A stretch of DNA of 64,000 bases from an uncultured SAR86 cluster bacterium (lineage in GTDB: Bacteria; Pseudomonadota; Gammaproteobacteria; Magnimaribacterales; D2472): NCBI GenBank assembly GCA_902559885.1, contig CACEJU010000001.1, forward strand, positions 149,722 to 213,721, written 5' to 3'. Below the pieces are notes generated by a model. That model worked only from the letters and a program-made list of their open reading frames with translations. It did no database searches and was not told the DNA's origin. Of the stretch, positions 16,546 to 25,903 are shown piece by piece. Positions within the stretch are counted from its first letter, which is position 1, and the number at the start of each line of letters is the position of its first letter. A program made the position numbers and the translations under genes.

Positions 16546-17181
16546 ATCAGAAATCCTATTTATAGACCCCTTTTTCAGAACCAATTTATCATTAATGCTC
16601 TTGGTTGGCTGAATAGCGTGCAGGGATGATATCCCAGCATTCTTTGCCTGCATTACAATTTCATAATTATCATCAACAAATAAACATCTTTGAGGAATTA
16701 GCTGAAATGTTTGTACAGCATGTCTCCAATACCAAATATTTTCTTTTATTGAATTAATTTCAATAGATGAGAGCCAGCCATCTGCATATTTAAGAAAATT
16801 ACATACCCCATCCTTTACTCTGACCAGTCTAGGATCACAATTAGTTAAATAGATGATTTTTTTTGTTTTTTTTAGCTTTTTTATGGTTTCTAGACTTTTT
16901 GGAAGTAGTGAAATCTCATCTGCATTATTTTTTGCAATAGCTACCAAATCAAGATCAAATTTTTTTTCCCAGTAATGCAAATCATACCAATCTATTGATC
17001 CTTTAGTTTTATCTGATTCCTTTTGAAATAAAAGTTTTGCTTTTTTTGTGTCTAATTTATTTTTTATAGCATATTCATTAGGCACAAAATCCTGCCAAAA
17101 CTTATTATCAAAATCCTGATCTAGGATAACCCCATCAATGTCTAGTAATATATAATCTATTGAATTTAAATAATCTCGCAT
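16534..17181 (-). CDS. yrfG: GMP/IMP nucleotidase YrfG (HAD family)
   Basis: A HAD hydrolase with LLDIDGVILD (nucleophile D14, acid/base D16), TNCDPR (motif II) and FVDDN (motif IV). Family-specific stretches FDNKFWQDFVP and IDWYDLHYWEKKFDLD match YrfG, which dephosphorylates purine monophosphates. I start it at MRDYLNS (17181); longer forms to 17277 run antisense through cysQ. The chosen ATG shares two bases with the cysQ ATG on the opposite strand. There is no Shine-Dalgarno, so the start is less certain than the gene. The yrfG/cysQ neighbourhood is conserved in gammaproteobacteria. Confidence 0.87.
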   Translation of the reverse strand: MRDYLNSIDYILLDIDGVILDQDFDNKFWQDFVPNEYAIKNKLDTKKAKLLFQKESDKTKGSIDWYDLHYWEKKFDLDLVAIAKNNADEISLLPKSLETIKKLKKTKKIIYLTNCDPRLVRVKDGVCNFLKYADGWLSSIEINSIKENIWYWRHAVQTFQLIPQRCLFVDDNYEIVMQAKNAGISSLHAIQPTKSINDKLVLKKGSINRISDLVD

Positions 17182-17986
17182 GAAAAAAATAGATAAAAAT
17201 TTTATAGATACTAACATAGATAGGCTAATCTCTATTACTAAAGAGGCATCTACTAAGGTTCTATCCATATACAGCAAAAAAGATTTTAAAAAAGAATTTA
17301 AAGGTGATGGCTCGCCTTTAACAGAAGCAGATTTGGCATCTAATAAGATTATTCATGATGGGCTTATCCACACTGGTATCCCTATCGTTAGCGAGGAAAC
17401 CTATAACAAAAATGATCCTATCCATGATATTTTTTGGCTAGTTGACCCACTTGATGGAACAAAAGAATTTGTAAATAAAACAGGAGAATTTACTGTTAAT
17501 ATTGCCTTAATTGAGAATAAAAATAATGTCTTTGGGATTGTTGGCACTCCTATTTCAAACAAAATTCATTTTGGTTCTAGCTTTCATAATTTTGAAGAGA
17601 AGATTGATGAATCAAGTAAATTAAGGTTTATTGTGAGCAGAAGCCACCTATCAAACATAGAGAATGAATTTTTTAAGCATTTAAAGGAGCACAATTTTGA
17701 TTTTGAGTTAATTGAAAAGGGCAGCTCACTTAAATTCTGCTCTTTAGCTGAAAACGAAGCAGATATTTATGTAAGATTTGGGCCTACTTCTGAATGGGAT
17801 ATAGCGGCTGCACATTCTGTATTAAGATCTTATGGTGGAGAAGTCTTAGATTTAAAAACCTCAGAACCTTTATCATATGCAAAAGAAAACGAAATTCTAA
17901 ATAATCCCTTTGTTGCGTTTAGAAATAACAGTCTAAAGGATAAATATTTTGCATTTATAAGCGAATTTTATAAAAAATTGCTATAA
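17180..17986 (+). CDS. cysQ: 3'(2'),5'-bisphosphate nucleotidase CysQ
   Basis: An inositol-monophosphatase-fold, magnesium-dependent enzyme that recycles PAP to AMP and phosphate during sulfate assimilation and acyl-carrier-protein maturation. Metal-site motifs are intact: SEE at 71-73, DPLDGTKEF at 89-97, and the C-terminal SEWDIAAAHSVL. GDGSPLTEAD at 42-51 is typical of CysQ. The start codon overlaps that of divergent yrfG (CATG) and has no Shine-Dalgarno, consistent with a leaderless transcript from a TAAATA box 7 bp upstream; this is inference. Confidence 0.92.
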   Translation: MKKIDKNFIDTNIDRLISITKEASTKVLSIYSKKDFKKEFKGDGSPLTEADLASNKIIHDGLIHTGIPIVSEETYNKNDPIHDIFWLVDPLDGTKEFVNKTGEFTVNIALIENKNNVFGIVGTPISNKIHFGSSFHNFEEKIDESSKLRFIVSRSHLSNIENEFFKHLKEHNFDFELIEKGSSLKFCSLAENEADIYVRFGPTSEWDIAAAHSVLRSYGGEVLDLKTSEPLSYAKENEILNNPFVAFRNNSLKDKYFAFISEFYKKLL

Positions 17987-18043
17987 TTCTAGTATAGTTA
18001 TATAAATAACTTATATATCAATATAAAAAAATAATATAATAAT

Positions 18044-18904
18044 ATGGGTACACAGCTTCAGCCAATAAATTTAGGCTCTCCTGGTAAGGATATAGAATCC
18101 TATCTTGCTTCTGTGCACTCGATTCCGATATTAACAAGAGAGCAAGAGCAAGAGTTGGCAATAAAACTTTATGAAAATGATGATCTGGATGCTGCACGGC
18201 AACTAGTTATTCATCATTTAAGATTTGTTGTTCACATTGCACGTTCATATCAAGGATATGGACTACCATTGGCAGATATTATTCAAGAAGGCAATGTTGG
18301 TCTTATGAAAGCTGTAAATAAATTTGATCCACATAAAGGAGTAAAGGTTGTTTCTTTTGCAGTACACTGGATTAAGGCTGAAATACATGAATATATTTTA
18401 AGAAATTGGCGTCAGGTTAAGATTGCAACAACTAAAGCACAAAGAAAGCTATTTTTTAATTTAAGAAGTAAAAAGAAAGATTTAGAATGGCTTACAAAAG
18501 ACGAAGCTGAAAAGATTGCAGCCGATTTAAATGTTGAATTAAAAGATGTTTTGCACATGGAGAACAGACTCTCATCTACTGATGCATCTTTTGATTCTCC
18601 AATATCATCAGATAGCGACGAAGAAGTTATGTCTCCATCTCAGTTTTTAGAGGATAAAAGATTTAGCCCTGAAGATCTAGTTGCTAACTCAGAAGCAGAA
18701 GATATGAATCATGCAGCATTGTTTGAGGCCTTAGAATCTCTCGATGAGAGAAGTAAAGATATTTTATTAAGAAGATATCTTGCTGAAGATAAAGCAACAC
18801 TTCATGATTTAGCTGATGAATATAAAGTATCAGCAGAAAGAATTCGTCAAATTGAATCAGGGGCCTTGAAAAAGTTAAAAGGCCTTATGGTCAGCGCAGC
18901 ATAA
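18044..18904 (+). CDS. rpoH: Heat-shock sigma factor RpoH (sigma-32)
   Basis: A group 3 sigma-70-family factor that directs RNA polymerase to heat-shock promoters. Visible are region 1.2 (YLASVHSIPILTREQE), region 2 (HHLRFVVHIARSYQGYG, DIIQEGNVGLMKAV), the RpoH box around QRKLFFNLRSKKK, and region 4 with the helix-turn-helix near ERIRQIESGALKKLK. At 286 aa it is standard. The 57 bp before it are almost purely A and T with no clear Shine-Dalgarno. The usual upstream ftsEX genes are absent; cysQ takes their place. thiS starts 9 bp after it. Confidence 0.96.
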   Translation: MGTQLQPINLGSPGKDIESYLASVHSIPILTREQEQELAIKLYENDDLDAARQLVIHHLRFVVHIARSYQGYGLPLADIIQEGNVGLMKAVNKFDPHKGVKVVSFAVHWIKAEIHEYILRNWRQVKIATTKAQRKLFFNLRSKKKDLEWLTKDEAEKIAADLNVELKDVLHMENRLSSTDASFDSPISSDSDEEVMSPSQFLEDKRFSPEDLVANSEAEDMNHAALFEALESLDERSKDILLRRYLAEDKATLHDLADEYKVSAERIRQIESGALKKLKGLMVSAA

Positions 18905-18913
18905 ATAAGAAAA

Positions 18914-19111
18914 TTGAATATATTTCTAAATGGTGTTCAAACCAAAATAGAAGATAATTCTCTTTATACTTTACTAGAATCATTGCATATCCTTGAAAAA
19001 AGATTTGCAGTTGAGATTAATTCAAATATTATTCCAAGTTCTAATTACAAAGAAACTCAGCTAACTGAAAATGACAGGGTTGAGATAGTTATTGCTGTGG
19101 GTGGCGGATGA
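18914..19111 (+). CDS. thiS: Sulfur carrier protein ThiS, TTG start
   Basis: A 65 aa ubiquitin-like carrier that ends in the obligatory Gly-Gly (VIAVGGG), where thiocarboxylate forms for thiazole synthesis. The start codon is TTG at 18914; no ATG fits, and the N-terminus MNIFLNG matches the family. It overlaps thiG (ATGA), so the two are coupled. It follows rpoH closely and may be read from the same transcript. The other thi genes are not in this window. Confidence 0.9.
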   Translation: MNIFLNGVQTKIEDNSLYTLLESLHILEKRFAVEINSNIIPSSNYKETQLTENDRVEIVIAVGGG

Positions 19112-19893
19112 TCGATTCAGACATTTTAAAAATTGGTTCTTATTCTTTTTCTTCAAGATTATTAGTTGGAACAGGAAAATATAAAGATTTAAAAGAAACT
19201 GGAGAAGCAATCAAGGAGTCTGGAGCAGAAGTTGTTACGGTTGCCTTAAGGAGAACTAACATTGGACAAAATCCCGAAGAAGAAAATCTTTTAGATGTAA
19301 TAGATCCTAATCACTATACCATTTTACCTAACACAGCCGGCTGTTATGATGCTGATGCTGCAATACGAACTTGCAGGCTAGCAAGAGAGCTACTAAATGG
19401 CCATAGACTTGTAAAATTAGAGGTGTTAACCCATAACAATAATTTATTGCCTAATATGCATGAAACAATTAATGCTGCAAAAATCTTAGTAAATGATGGT
19501 TTTGAAGTAATGGTTTATTGTACTGATGATATAGAGAGCTGTATTGAGTTAGATGATATTGGTTGTGTTGCTATTATGCCATTAGCTTCGCCTATTGGTA
19601 CTGGTATAGGCATTAGTAATCCAGAAAAAATTAAGAAGATAATTTCGTCATGCTCAAAACCAGTCATTGTTGATGCGGGTATTGGAGCACCATCAGATGC
19701 GGTCATGGCAATGGAGCTTGGATGCGATGGGGTTCTAATGAATACTGCAATTGCGGCAGCAGACAATCCAATATTAATGGCATCAGCCATGAAAGATGCT
19801 GTTATATCTGGAAGAAAAGGATTTCTCGCAGGAAGAATGAAAAAACAAAAACTCGCCTCTCCCTCTTCTCCAACAGAAGGCATTATAGATTAA
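19108..19893 (+). CDS. thiG: Thiazole synthase ThiG
   Basis: A TIM-barrel enzyme that condenses DXP, dehydroglycine and ThiS-thiocarboxylate into the thiamine thiazole. The Schiff-base lysine lies in RLVKLEVL, and the phosphate-binding loops [10 protein letters not shown] and [11 protein letters not shown] are present. Length 261 aa is normal. It overlaps thiS by 4 bp and is followed 3 bp later by trmB, the same order as in pseudomonads. Confidence 0.96.
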   Translation: MIDSDILKIGSYSFSSRLLVGTGKYKDLKETGEAIKESGAEVVTVALRRTNIGQNPEEENLLDVIDPNHYTILPNTAGCYDADAAIRTCRLARELLNGHRLVKLEVLTHNNNLLPNMHETINAAKILVNDGFEVMVYCTDDIESCIELDDIGCVAIMPLASPIGTGIGISNPEKIKKIISSCSKPVIVDAGIGAPSDAVMAMELGCDGVLMNTAIAAADNPILMASAMKDAVISGRKGFLAGRMKKQKLASPSSPTEGIID

Positions 19894-19896
19894 TAT

Positions 19897-20535
19897 ATGG
19901 AAGATAATTTCCTTCCATCATTTGTTAAGCGCAAGGGCAGAATAACTAAATATCAAATAGATAATTTAAAAGATATTGGAAAATATAGATTCAATATTAA
20001 TGATTCTTTAAATAAAAATTTTAATAAAAAAGTCCTAGAGATAGGTTTTGGTGATGGCGAGCATTTAATTAAAATAGCAGAACAAGATACTGATACTTTG
20101 TTTATTGGATCTGAGGTTTATCAGTCTGGCATTGGAAGTGTAATAGGTGCTGTAAAATCAAAATCGTTAAAAAATGTACGAATATTTGATCAAGATATTA
20201 GAAATTTACTTATAAATATAACCAAGCCATATTTCGACGATGTTGTAATTATTTGTCCTGATCCATGGCAAAAAGCAAGACATCACAAAAGAAGATTAAT
20301 TAACAATGATTTCCTAGAGCTTCTAGCCAATACTCTAAAACAAGATGGAGAGTTATTTATTTCAACTGATTGGGATAATTATGCAGAATCTATAAACGAA
20401 ACCTTAGAGCAAAATGCTAGATTTTCATTAAATAAAAACTCTAAATACAATAACGAATTTCTTACAAAGTTTCAGAAAAGAGCAATTACAGAGAATAGAA
20501 AAATATCTAATTTTTTTTTCAAAAAAACTATTTAG
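19897..20535 (+). CDS. trmB: tRNA (guanine-N7)-methyltransferase TrmB
   Basis: A SAM-dependent Rossmann methyltransferase that makes m7G46 in tRNA variable loops. The SAM motif is LEIGFGDGEHL, followed by GSEVYQSGIG, and the family motif PDPWQKARHHKRRLI carries the catalytic Asp region. At 212 aa it is slightly short but complete. The 3' end overlaps convergent hemW by 4 bp. Confidence 0.95.
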   Translation: MEDNFLPSFVKRKGRITKYQIDNLKDIGKYRFNINDSLNKNFNKKVLEIGFGDGEHLIKIAEQDTDTLFIGSEVYQSGIGSVIGAVKSKSLKNVRIFDQDIRNLLINITKPYFDDVVIICPDPWQKARHHKRRLINNDFLELLANTLKQDGELFISTDWDNYAESINETLEQNARFSLNKNSKYNNEFLTKFQKRAITENRKISNFFFKKTI

Positions 20536-21683
20536 AAAAGATTAACTGTATCATTTAATAATCTAAAGCCTTTTTCTGTTGTTCCTACATGAGATTTTTC
20601 TAAAAGTCCTAATTCAATACCTTTCTCATAGGATTTAAAAAATTTGCTTTTATCAAGATAGTCGAATCTTTCTTCAAATGACTCAAAAGATGTTTTATTT
20701 TTCATTCTTAAAAAATTGATCATAAAATCAAAATTAATATCCTCATAAGCTATAGTCTCTGATTTCTTTTTTTGAGGATTGTTTATGTATGAGCCGAGTT
20801 TTTTTAACCTCATCTGTCTTTGAATCCCATCACTATTAGTTATTTTACTGTGAGCACCCGGGCCTACTCCGAGGAAGTCACCATATGACCAATAGTTTAT
20901 GTTATGCGCACTCTTTTTATTTTCTTTACACCATGATGAAACCTCATATTGCAAATAACCAGAATCTTTTAATAATTGTTTAGCAATATTTTCAAATTGG
21001 TTTATTTTCAATTCGTCAGGAAGATTTAATTCCTTTTTGTAAAAAATTGTATTTGGTTCAATAGTCAATTGATATAAAGACAAATGATTAATATCATGAT
21101 CTAAAAATAAATTGATATCATTTTCAAAGGACTTGCTGCTTTGATCCATAACACCATATATCAAATCAATTGTAGTATTTAAATTTGAAAAATAAGCTAA
21201 ATTTGCAATTGCTTTTTTTGCCTCAGCGGCACTATGATTCCTGCCTAATTGATTTAACACCGACTCATCAAATGATTGAATGCCTAAAGATATTCTGTTG
21301 ATGCCAGCAGAAAGCAAGGAAGCGATCTTATCTTTACTTGCTTCTTTTGGATTAAATTCAACCGTTATTTCTGCCGATGAATCAATCATTTCTTTTTTAC
21401 GCAGAAAATCTAAAATCTTTTTAAAATATTCTTCTGGGACAAGAGAGGGGGTTCCGCCACCAAAGTATACAGACTGAAATTTTCTATTATTAATGTCATC
21501 TTTTGATAAAGAAATATCATTTATGACTGCTTCAGTGAGGGCAAATATATCTCCATCTTTTTTTACTGTGGTTACATTAAAATCACAATAAGGACATTTT
21601 TTTTCACACCAAGGAAAGTGTATATAAAGACTGATATTAGGTAAGTTGTTGTTCAAGTTTTTCAAGTATTTCTTTAGAGGCAA
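20532..21683 (-). CDS. hemW: Radical SAM heme chaperone HemW
   Basis: 383 aa, with the radical-SAM cluster ligands C26, C30 and C33 in WCEKKCPYCDF and the following YFGGGTPS and GIQSFDESVL motifs. HemW resembles the coproporphyrinogen oxidase HemN but lacks its activity and instead delivers heme. The start overlaps the end of rdgB by 47 bp. It is the last gene of the efp-to-hemW block. Confidence 0.93.
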   Translation of the reverse strand: MPLKKYLKNLNNNLPNISLYIHFPWCEKKCPYCDFNVTTVKKDGDIFALTEAVINDISLSKDDINNRKFQSVYFGGGTPSLVPEEYFKKILDFLRKKEMIDSSAEITVEFNPKEASKDKIASLLSAGINRISLGIQSFDESVLNQLGRNHSAAEAKKAIANLAYFSNLNTTIDLIYGVMDQSSKSFENDINLFLDHDINHLSLYQLTIEPNTIFYKKELNLPDELKINQFENIAKQLLKDSGYLQYEVSSWCKENKKSAHNINYWSYGDFLGVGPGAHSKITNSDGIQRQMRLKKLGSYINNPQKKKSETIAYEDINFDFMINFLRMKNKTSFESFEERFDYLDKSKFFKSYEKGIELGLLEKSHVGTTEKGFRLLNDTVNLF

Positions 21684-22227
21684 TACCCCTATGACTTATC
21701 AAATTTTTTTCTGTTTCATTTAATGAAGCCATTGAACAATTAAAACCATCTGGATAAAAAATTTTATCGTATCCAAAACCTCCATCACCTGATTCATTGA
21801 TACTTACATTGCCATGCAAAAAACCATATGAGATAAGCGGCAAAGGATCATTTTCTGATCTTAATCCTACCATGACACAAACATAATATGCCGGAGTTGA
21901 TTCTAAGCCCAATTTAGAGAGGTTAGTAATAATTTTTTGTCTATTCATTTCATCATTTGAATCTCTCCCAGCATACCTTGCTGAAAAGATCCCAGGTTCA
22001 AAATTAAGAGTAGGGACGACAATACCCGAATCATCTGCTATTACAAAAAAATTAGAATATTTTGCAGCATGTTTGGCTTTAATTAATGCGTTTTCTAAAA
22101 AAGATGTTCCGTTCTCTTCTGCATCGGAAATATTAAAATCTTTTAATGAAGATAGCTTATAGTTAGAAAAAATATTTTTAAATTCTTTGAATTTGCCGTT
22201 GTTAGAAGTTGCAAAAAGAATATCCAT
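21637..22227 (-). CDS. rdgB: XTP/dITP diphosphatase RdgB
   Basis: A HAM1/Maf-like pyrophosphatase that removes deaminated purine nucleotides from the pool. Recognisable motifs are FATSNNGKFKEF at the N-terminus, IADDSGI, PGIFSARYAG and GDGGFGYDKIFYPDG. The length of 196 aa is usual. It lies 1 bp from metW and overlaps hemW, an order shared with pseudomonads. Confidence 0.95.
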   Translation of the reverse strand: MDILFATSNNGKFKEFKNIFSNYKLSSLKDFNISDAEENGTSFLENALIKAKHAAKYSNFFVIADDSGIVVPTLNFEPGIFSARYAGRDSNDEMNRQKIITNLSKLGLESTPAYYVCVMVGLRSENDPLPLISYGFLHGNVSINESGDGGFGYDKIFYPDGFNCSMASLNETEKNLISHRGIASKEILEKLEQQLT

Positions 22228-22228
22228 T

Positions 22229-22819
22229 TTATTTGCTTAAAAGGTAAACACCTTCAGCAGCAAAAAGATTTGGGAATAATTTTGCAAAAAAACTTTCTTT
22301 AGATTTAATGTCTAAATATCTTTTCTTTTCAATAGTAAAACCCATATCAGTGCATAAATTTTCAAAATCTTTAATTGTACAAAGATGCAGATTATTAGTT
22401 TCATACCAAGTTTTAGGAAGATTATCAGTAATAGGCATACTGCCCTTTAACAAACCAAGCCTACATTTCCAATAGCCAAAATTTGGAAGAGTGACTATTG
22501 TTTTTTTTGACATATTTAGCATATTTTCAAGAGCTAAATTTGGATTTCTTAAACATTGTATTGAGCTTGCCATAACACTTAAATCAAAACCCATACCATT
22601 AAATGTTTCAACACCATCATCAATATCTTCTTGAACGACTGAGACTCCATTAGCAATGCATGAAGCTATTTTTTCAGCATTTACTTCAACACCATAACCA
22701 ATAATATTTTTTGATTTTGATAATTCGGTAATCAATGAGCCATCTCCACAGCCTAGATCAATAACCTTTGAGTTTTCAGGTACCCAATTATCAATAATTT
22801 TTAACAATGATCTATTCAT
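22229..22819 (-). CDS. metW: Methionine biosynthesis methyltransferase-like protein MetW
   Basis: A SAM-binding Rossmann protein (VIDLGCGDGSLITEL) of the MetW family, always next to metX. MetW is needed for MetX-dependent acylation of homoserine in several proteobacteria; whether it methylates anything is unclear. The family stretch PNFGYWKCRLGLLKGSMP is intact. It overlaps the stop of metX by 1 bp. Confidence 0.95.
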   Translation of the reverse strand: MNRSLLKIIDNWVPENSKVIDLGCGDGSLITELSKSKNIIGYGVEVNAEKIASCIANGVSVVQEDIDDGVETFNGMGFDLSVMASSIQCLRNPNLALENMLNMSKKTIVTLPNFGYWKCRLGLLKGSMPITDNLPKTWYETNNLHLCTIKDFENLCTDMGFTIEKKRYLDIKSKESFFAKLFPNLFAAEGVYLLSK

Positions 22820-23913
22820 TATGATTCAATAAAATTGCTTAAAATTTTTTCGTATTCTGGAGTATGAAATAAAAAACTATCATGACCTTGATTTCCTGGC
22901 AAAATAACAAAAGAAGATAATACATTTGCATTCATAGCAGCAGCTTGTATTTCTTTACCTCTTTTCGCTGGAAACAGCCAATCTGTTTCAAATCCAACTA
23001 TAAGAAGTTTTGCTTTTATTGGCTCCATAGCTTTAGTTAGATTTCCATTTTTTTTGCTCGCCGGATCGTAGCCATCCATAGCCTTTGTCATGAGGATATA
23101 TGAATTTGCATCAAACGAGTCTGAAAACTTTTCCCCTTTGTACTTGAGATAGTTTTCAATTTCAAAATCTACATAACCATCAATCTTTGTATCTTCATTT
23201 TGAACTTTTCTACCAAATCTTAGATTCATGTGCTCTTCTGAAAGGTAGGTTATATGGCCAAGCATTCTTGCTGTTTTTAAACCTCTTTTTGGCTTAGTTC
23301 TCATAGCAAGGTAATTGCCATCATGGAAATTTTCATCCTTCCTGATCGCCTCTCTTGCGACTTCATTCATTCCTATATTTTGTGTGCTTGCCTTAGCTGC
23401 AGCAGCTATAACACCAGCTTTGTTTACTAAATGTGGGTATGAAAGAGACCACTCTAGAGCTTGCATACCTCCTAAGCTGCCACCAATTACAATCTCCCAT
23501 TTGTTTATACCCAAGTGCTCCATTAAAAGTTTTTGTGAATTTACCCAATCAGAAACACTTACTACTGGAAAATCTCCACCATAGGGTTCTTTAGATGCTG
23601 GATTAATACTAGTAGGCCCTGTAGAGCCAGCACACCCGCCTAGATTATTTGGACAAACAATAAAGTACTTATTTGTATCAATTGCCTTACCAGGACCAAT
23701 CATTTGATCCCACCATCCTTCAGTTGCATCAGTTTCATGTTTCCCAGCTGCATGATGATTACCAGAAAAAGCATGACAAACAAGAATTGCATTAGATGCA
23801 TCAGAATTTAATTCCCCATATGTATCAACCATTAATTCAAATCTAGAAAGAATTTTCCCAGATTCTAATGTAAAGGAGTTTTTAAACCCTATTAGCTGCC
23901 TATTTATTTTCAT
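22819..23913 (-). CDS. metX: Homoserine O-acyltransferase MetX
   Basis: An alpha/beta-hydrolase-fold enzyme that acylates homoserine for methionine synthesis. The nucleophile elbow GGSLGGMQALEW and the catalytic His in GNQGHDSFL are present, as are HAFSGNHHAAG and GGCAGSTGP. Whether it uses acetyl-CoA or succinyl-CoA cannot be told from the family alone; MetW-linked proteins in gammaproteobacteria often use succinyl-CoA. No SAM-II-like element precedes this gene, which is notable given the two such elements elsewhere. It overlaps yggT by 4 bp. Confidence 0.94.
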   Translation of the reverse strand: MKINRQLIGFKNSFTLESGKILSRFELMVDTYGELNSDASNAILVCHAFSGNHHAAGKHETDATEGWWDQMIGPGKAIDTNKYFIVCPNNLGGCAGSTGPTSINPASKEPYGGDFPVVSVSDWVNSQKLLMEHLGINKWEIVIGGSLGGMQALEWSLSYPHLVNKAGVIAAAAKASTQNIGMNEVAREAIRKDENFHDGNYLAMRTKPKRGLKTARMLGHITYLSEEHMNLRFGRKVQNEDTKIDGYVDFEIENYLKYKGEKFSDSFDANSYILMTKAMDGYDPASKKNGNLTKAMEPIKAKLLIVGFETDWLFPAKRGKEIQAAAMNANVLSSFVILPGNQGHDSFLFHTPEYEKILSNFIES

Positions 23914-24422
23914 AGCAAGCTCATTCTAATTGCATAGAAGAAATAATCTAGTTGCTGAAGAAAAATAAGCACAAATATAGGAGAAATATCCAATCCGCCC
24001 ATGGATGGGATAAACCTTCTAATTGGCATGAGGACTTTAAATGAAATTTCTTCAATTAATTTATTAATGGGATGCTCGCTTCCCGGGGCAACCCAACTAA
24101 GTATGACCCCACCAATAACTATAAAAAGAATTAAATTAAAAAATAGCCTAACAACATCTAGTCCAGCAACCAAAGCTAGAATAATATAACTAAATCTTGA
24201 GCTATCATAATATCCATAAAGAAGAAATTTAAAAGCTATAGCAACAAAAATAATACTTACTAACTTATTAGGGAAAAATGACAAGAAGCTTAGAATAGGG
24301 GATATTATTTTTGTAAAACCTGCAACAACAGGATTGTAATAATCAACTTTGAACAAATTAAATATAAAGTAAAGCATTAACCCATAAACAATGAGTTCGA
24401 TTATTAAATTTAAAATCTCCAT
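23910..24422 (-). CDS. yggT: YggT-family integral membrane protein
   Basis: 170 aa with two YGGT repeats, each a pair of hydrophobic helices, including SWVAPGSEHPINKLIEEIS and PIRRFIPSMGGLDISPI, the family signature. The role is not settled; related proteins affect osmotic tolerance and division-site assembly. It lies between proC and metX in the conserved order. Confidence 0.92.
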   Translation of the reverse strand: MEILNLIIELIVYGLMLYFIFNLFKVDYYNPVVAGFTKIISPILSFLSFFPNKLVSIIFVAIAFKFLLYGYYDSSRFSYIILALVAGLDVVRLFFNLILFIVIGGVILSWVAPGSEHPINKLIEEISFKVLMPIRRFIPSMGGLDISPIFVLIFLQQLDYFFYAIRMSLL

Positions 24423-24428
24423 AATTAT

Positions 24429-25226
24429 TTAATTTTCTGATATTTCCTTTGCACGAATTAAAGCAGCTTTTATACCAGCATCAAAATTCTTTAAAAAATG
24501 CAATCTTTTAAGTTCTTTAATTGCTGCCTCAGTAGTACCTTTTTTTGATGATACCTCATCAATTAAATCATCTAACGTTTTGTCATTATTAACAGATTCA
24601 GATATGCCTTGGAGCAACCTCTGCATAATTTTTTTTGAAAGTTTTTCGTTATTTACAAGCTTGTTAATCCTTTTTTCATATACTTTTAATATATAGAAGA
24701 AGTATGCAGGGCCGCTTCCGAAGAGGGCTGTTATATCATTTAAACTTGCTTCATGCTCTAGCTCTATAACCTCACCAAGTTTTTTAAATAAATTCTTGAT
24801 ATATACATAATTAGTTTTTGAGAAATTATGATTAAAAATCCCCGAAATTCCATTTAATGAGCTGCATGAGGTATTCGGCATGACTCTTACTACTTTTAAC
24901 TTATCTGAAAGAGCGGCAATATTTTTTGTTTTTATTCCTGCACACAAACTCACTAAATTAGGAGCTTGATTAATATTCAATATTTCAATAACTGCCTTTT
25001 TATAATCTTTAGGTTTAACGCCTAAAACATATATATCTATTTTGTGACCATTATTGAGGAGATCTTTCTTAGAAATAGAATTTATTTTGAGCTTCTTGAG
25101 TTTATTTCTTGTAGAAATATTTCTTGTATAAGCAAAAATATTTTTTTTCTTATAGCCACATTTCAACAAACCCTCAATTATTGAGCTTGATATACTACCG
25201 CTTCCATAAAATAAAATATTTTTCAT
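24429..25226 (-). CDS. proC: Pyrroline-5-carboxylate reductase ProC
   Basis: The last step of proline synthesis, reducing P5C with NAD(P)H. The N-terminal Rossmann loop (FYGSGSISSSIIEGL), the VVRVMPNTSC motif and the C-terminal ALFGSGPAYFF and SKKGTTEAAI motifs are conserved. 265 aa is typical. The start overlaps yggS by 4 bp. Confidence 0.94.
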   Translation of the reverse strand: MKNILFYGSGSISSSIIEGLLKCGYKKKNIFAYTRNISTRNKLKKLKINSISKKDLLNNGHKIDIYVLGVKPKDYKKAVIEILNINQAPNLVSLCAGIKTKNIAALSDKLKVVRVMPNTSCSSLNGISGIFNHNFSKTNYVYIKNLFKKLGEVIELEHEASLNDITALFGSGPAYFFYILKVYEKRINKLVNNEKLSKKIMQRLLQGISESVNNDKTLDDLIDEVSSKKGTTEAAIKELKRLHFLKNFDAGIKAALIRAKEISEN

Positions 25227-25903
25227 GTTCTTTTTCCAAAAATGGACTCGCCTATTCTAATCATGTTTGAGCCACACTCAATAGCCAACTTATAATCTTG
25301 AGTTGTGCCCATAGACAAGCAGCTTGCATCAGGATGCATCTTCTCAATCTTATCCAGAGTTTTTCTTGCTAAAAGCATAGTTTCTTTTTGCGCCTCATGG
25401 CTAACAGATATATCAGGTAAAACCATGATACCTTTAATTTTTAAATTTTTAAAAATAGATATATCTACAATGAAATCATCTAATTCATTTAAAGCTATAC
25501 CATTTTTTGAAGGTTCATTAGAGATATTAATTTGTATAAGAATATTTATAATTTTATTGAGTTTTTTACACTCAGCATCAAGTATTTTAGCCACCTTAAA
25601 CCTATCTATTGTATGAACCCATGAGGCATTTTTTGCAATTGTTTTAATTTTATTAGATTGAATAGCCCCAATAAAATGGAAGTCAACATTTGGCAAATCA
25701 GAAGCTTTTTCAGATAACTCTTGGGCATAATTCTCTCCAAACTCTCTAAAGCCTAAATCATATGCTTCTCTAATTTGAGCTACACTCTTTCTCTTTGATA
25801 CTGGAATGATAGCCACTTCTTTTTTTATATTATATTTTGATTTAATAGTATCTATTTCAGCATGTAGAGTTGCTATATTTTTTTTTATTGTTTGTCCCTG
25901 CAT
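25223..25903 (-). CDS. yggS: PLP homeostasis protein YggS/PLPBP
   Basis: A single-domain TIM-barrel PLP carrier. The PLP lysine lies in IIPVSKRKS, and FGENYAQELSEK, FHFIGAIQSNK and LSMGTTQDYKLAIECGS are family motifs. It buffers free pyridoxal phosphate. The start overlaps the SPOR-protein gene by 19 bp. Another start, 5' of the MQGQTIKK segment, is unlikely. Confidence 0.95.
   Translation of the reverse strand: MQGQTIKKNIATLHAEIDTIKSKYNIKKEVAIIPVSKRKSVAQIREAYDLGFREFGENYAQELSEKASDLPNVDFHFIGAIQSNKIKTIAKNASWVHTIDRFKVAKILDAECKKLNKIINILIQINISNEPSKNGIALNELDDFIVDISIFKNLKIKGIMVLPDISVSHEAQKETMLLARKTLDKIEKMHPDASCLSMGTTQDYKLAIECGSNMIRIGESIFGKRT

Noticed and set aside
17182..17277. N-terminal extension of YrfG
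   Set aside because: The extra 32 residues are antisense to cysQ and have no counterpart in YrfG proteins.
19515..19883. 122 aa frame antisense to thiG
   Set aside because: Shadow of a highly conserved gene with no independent signals.
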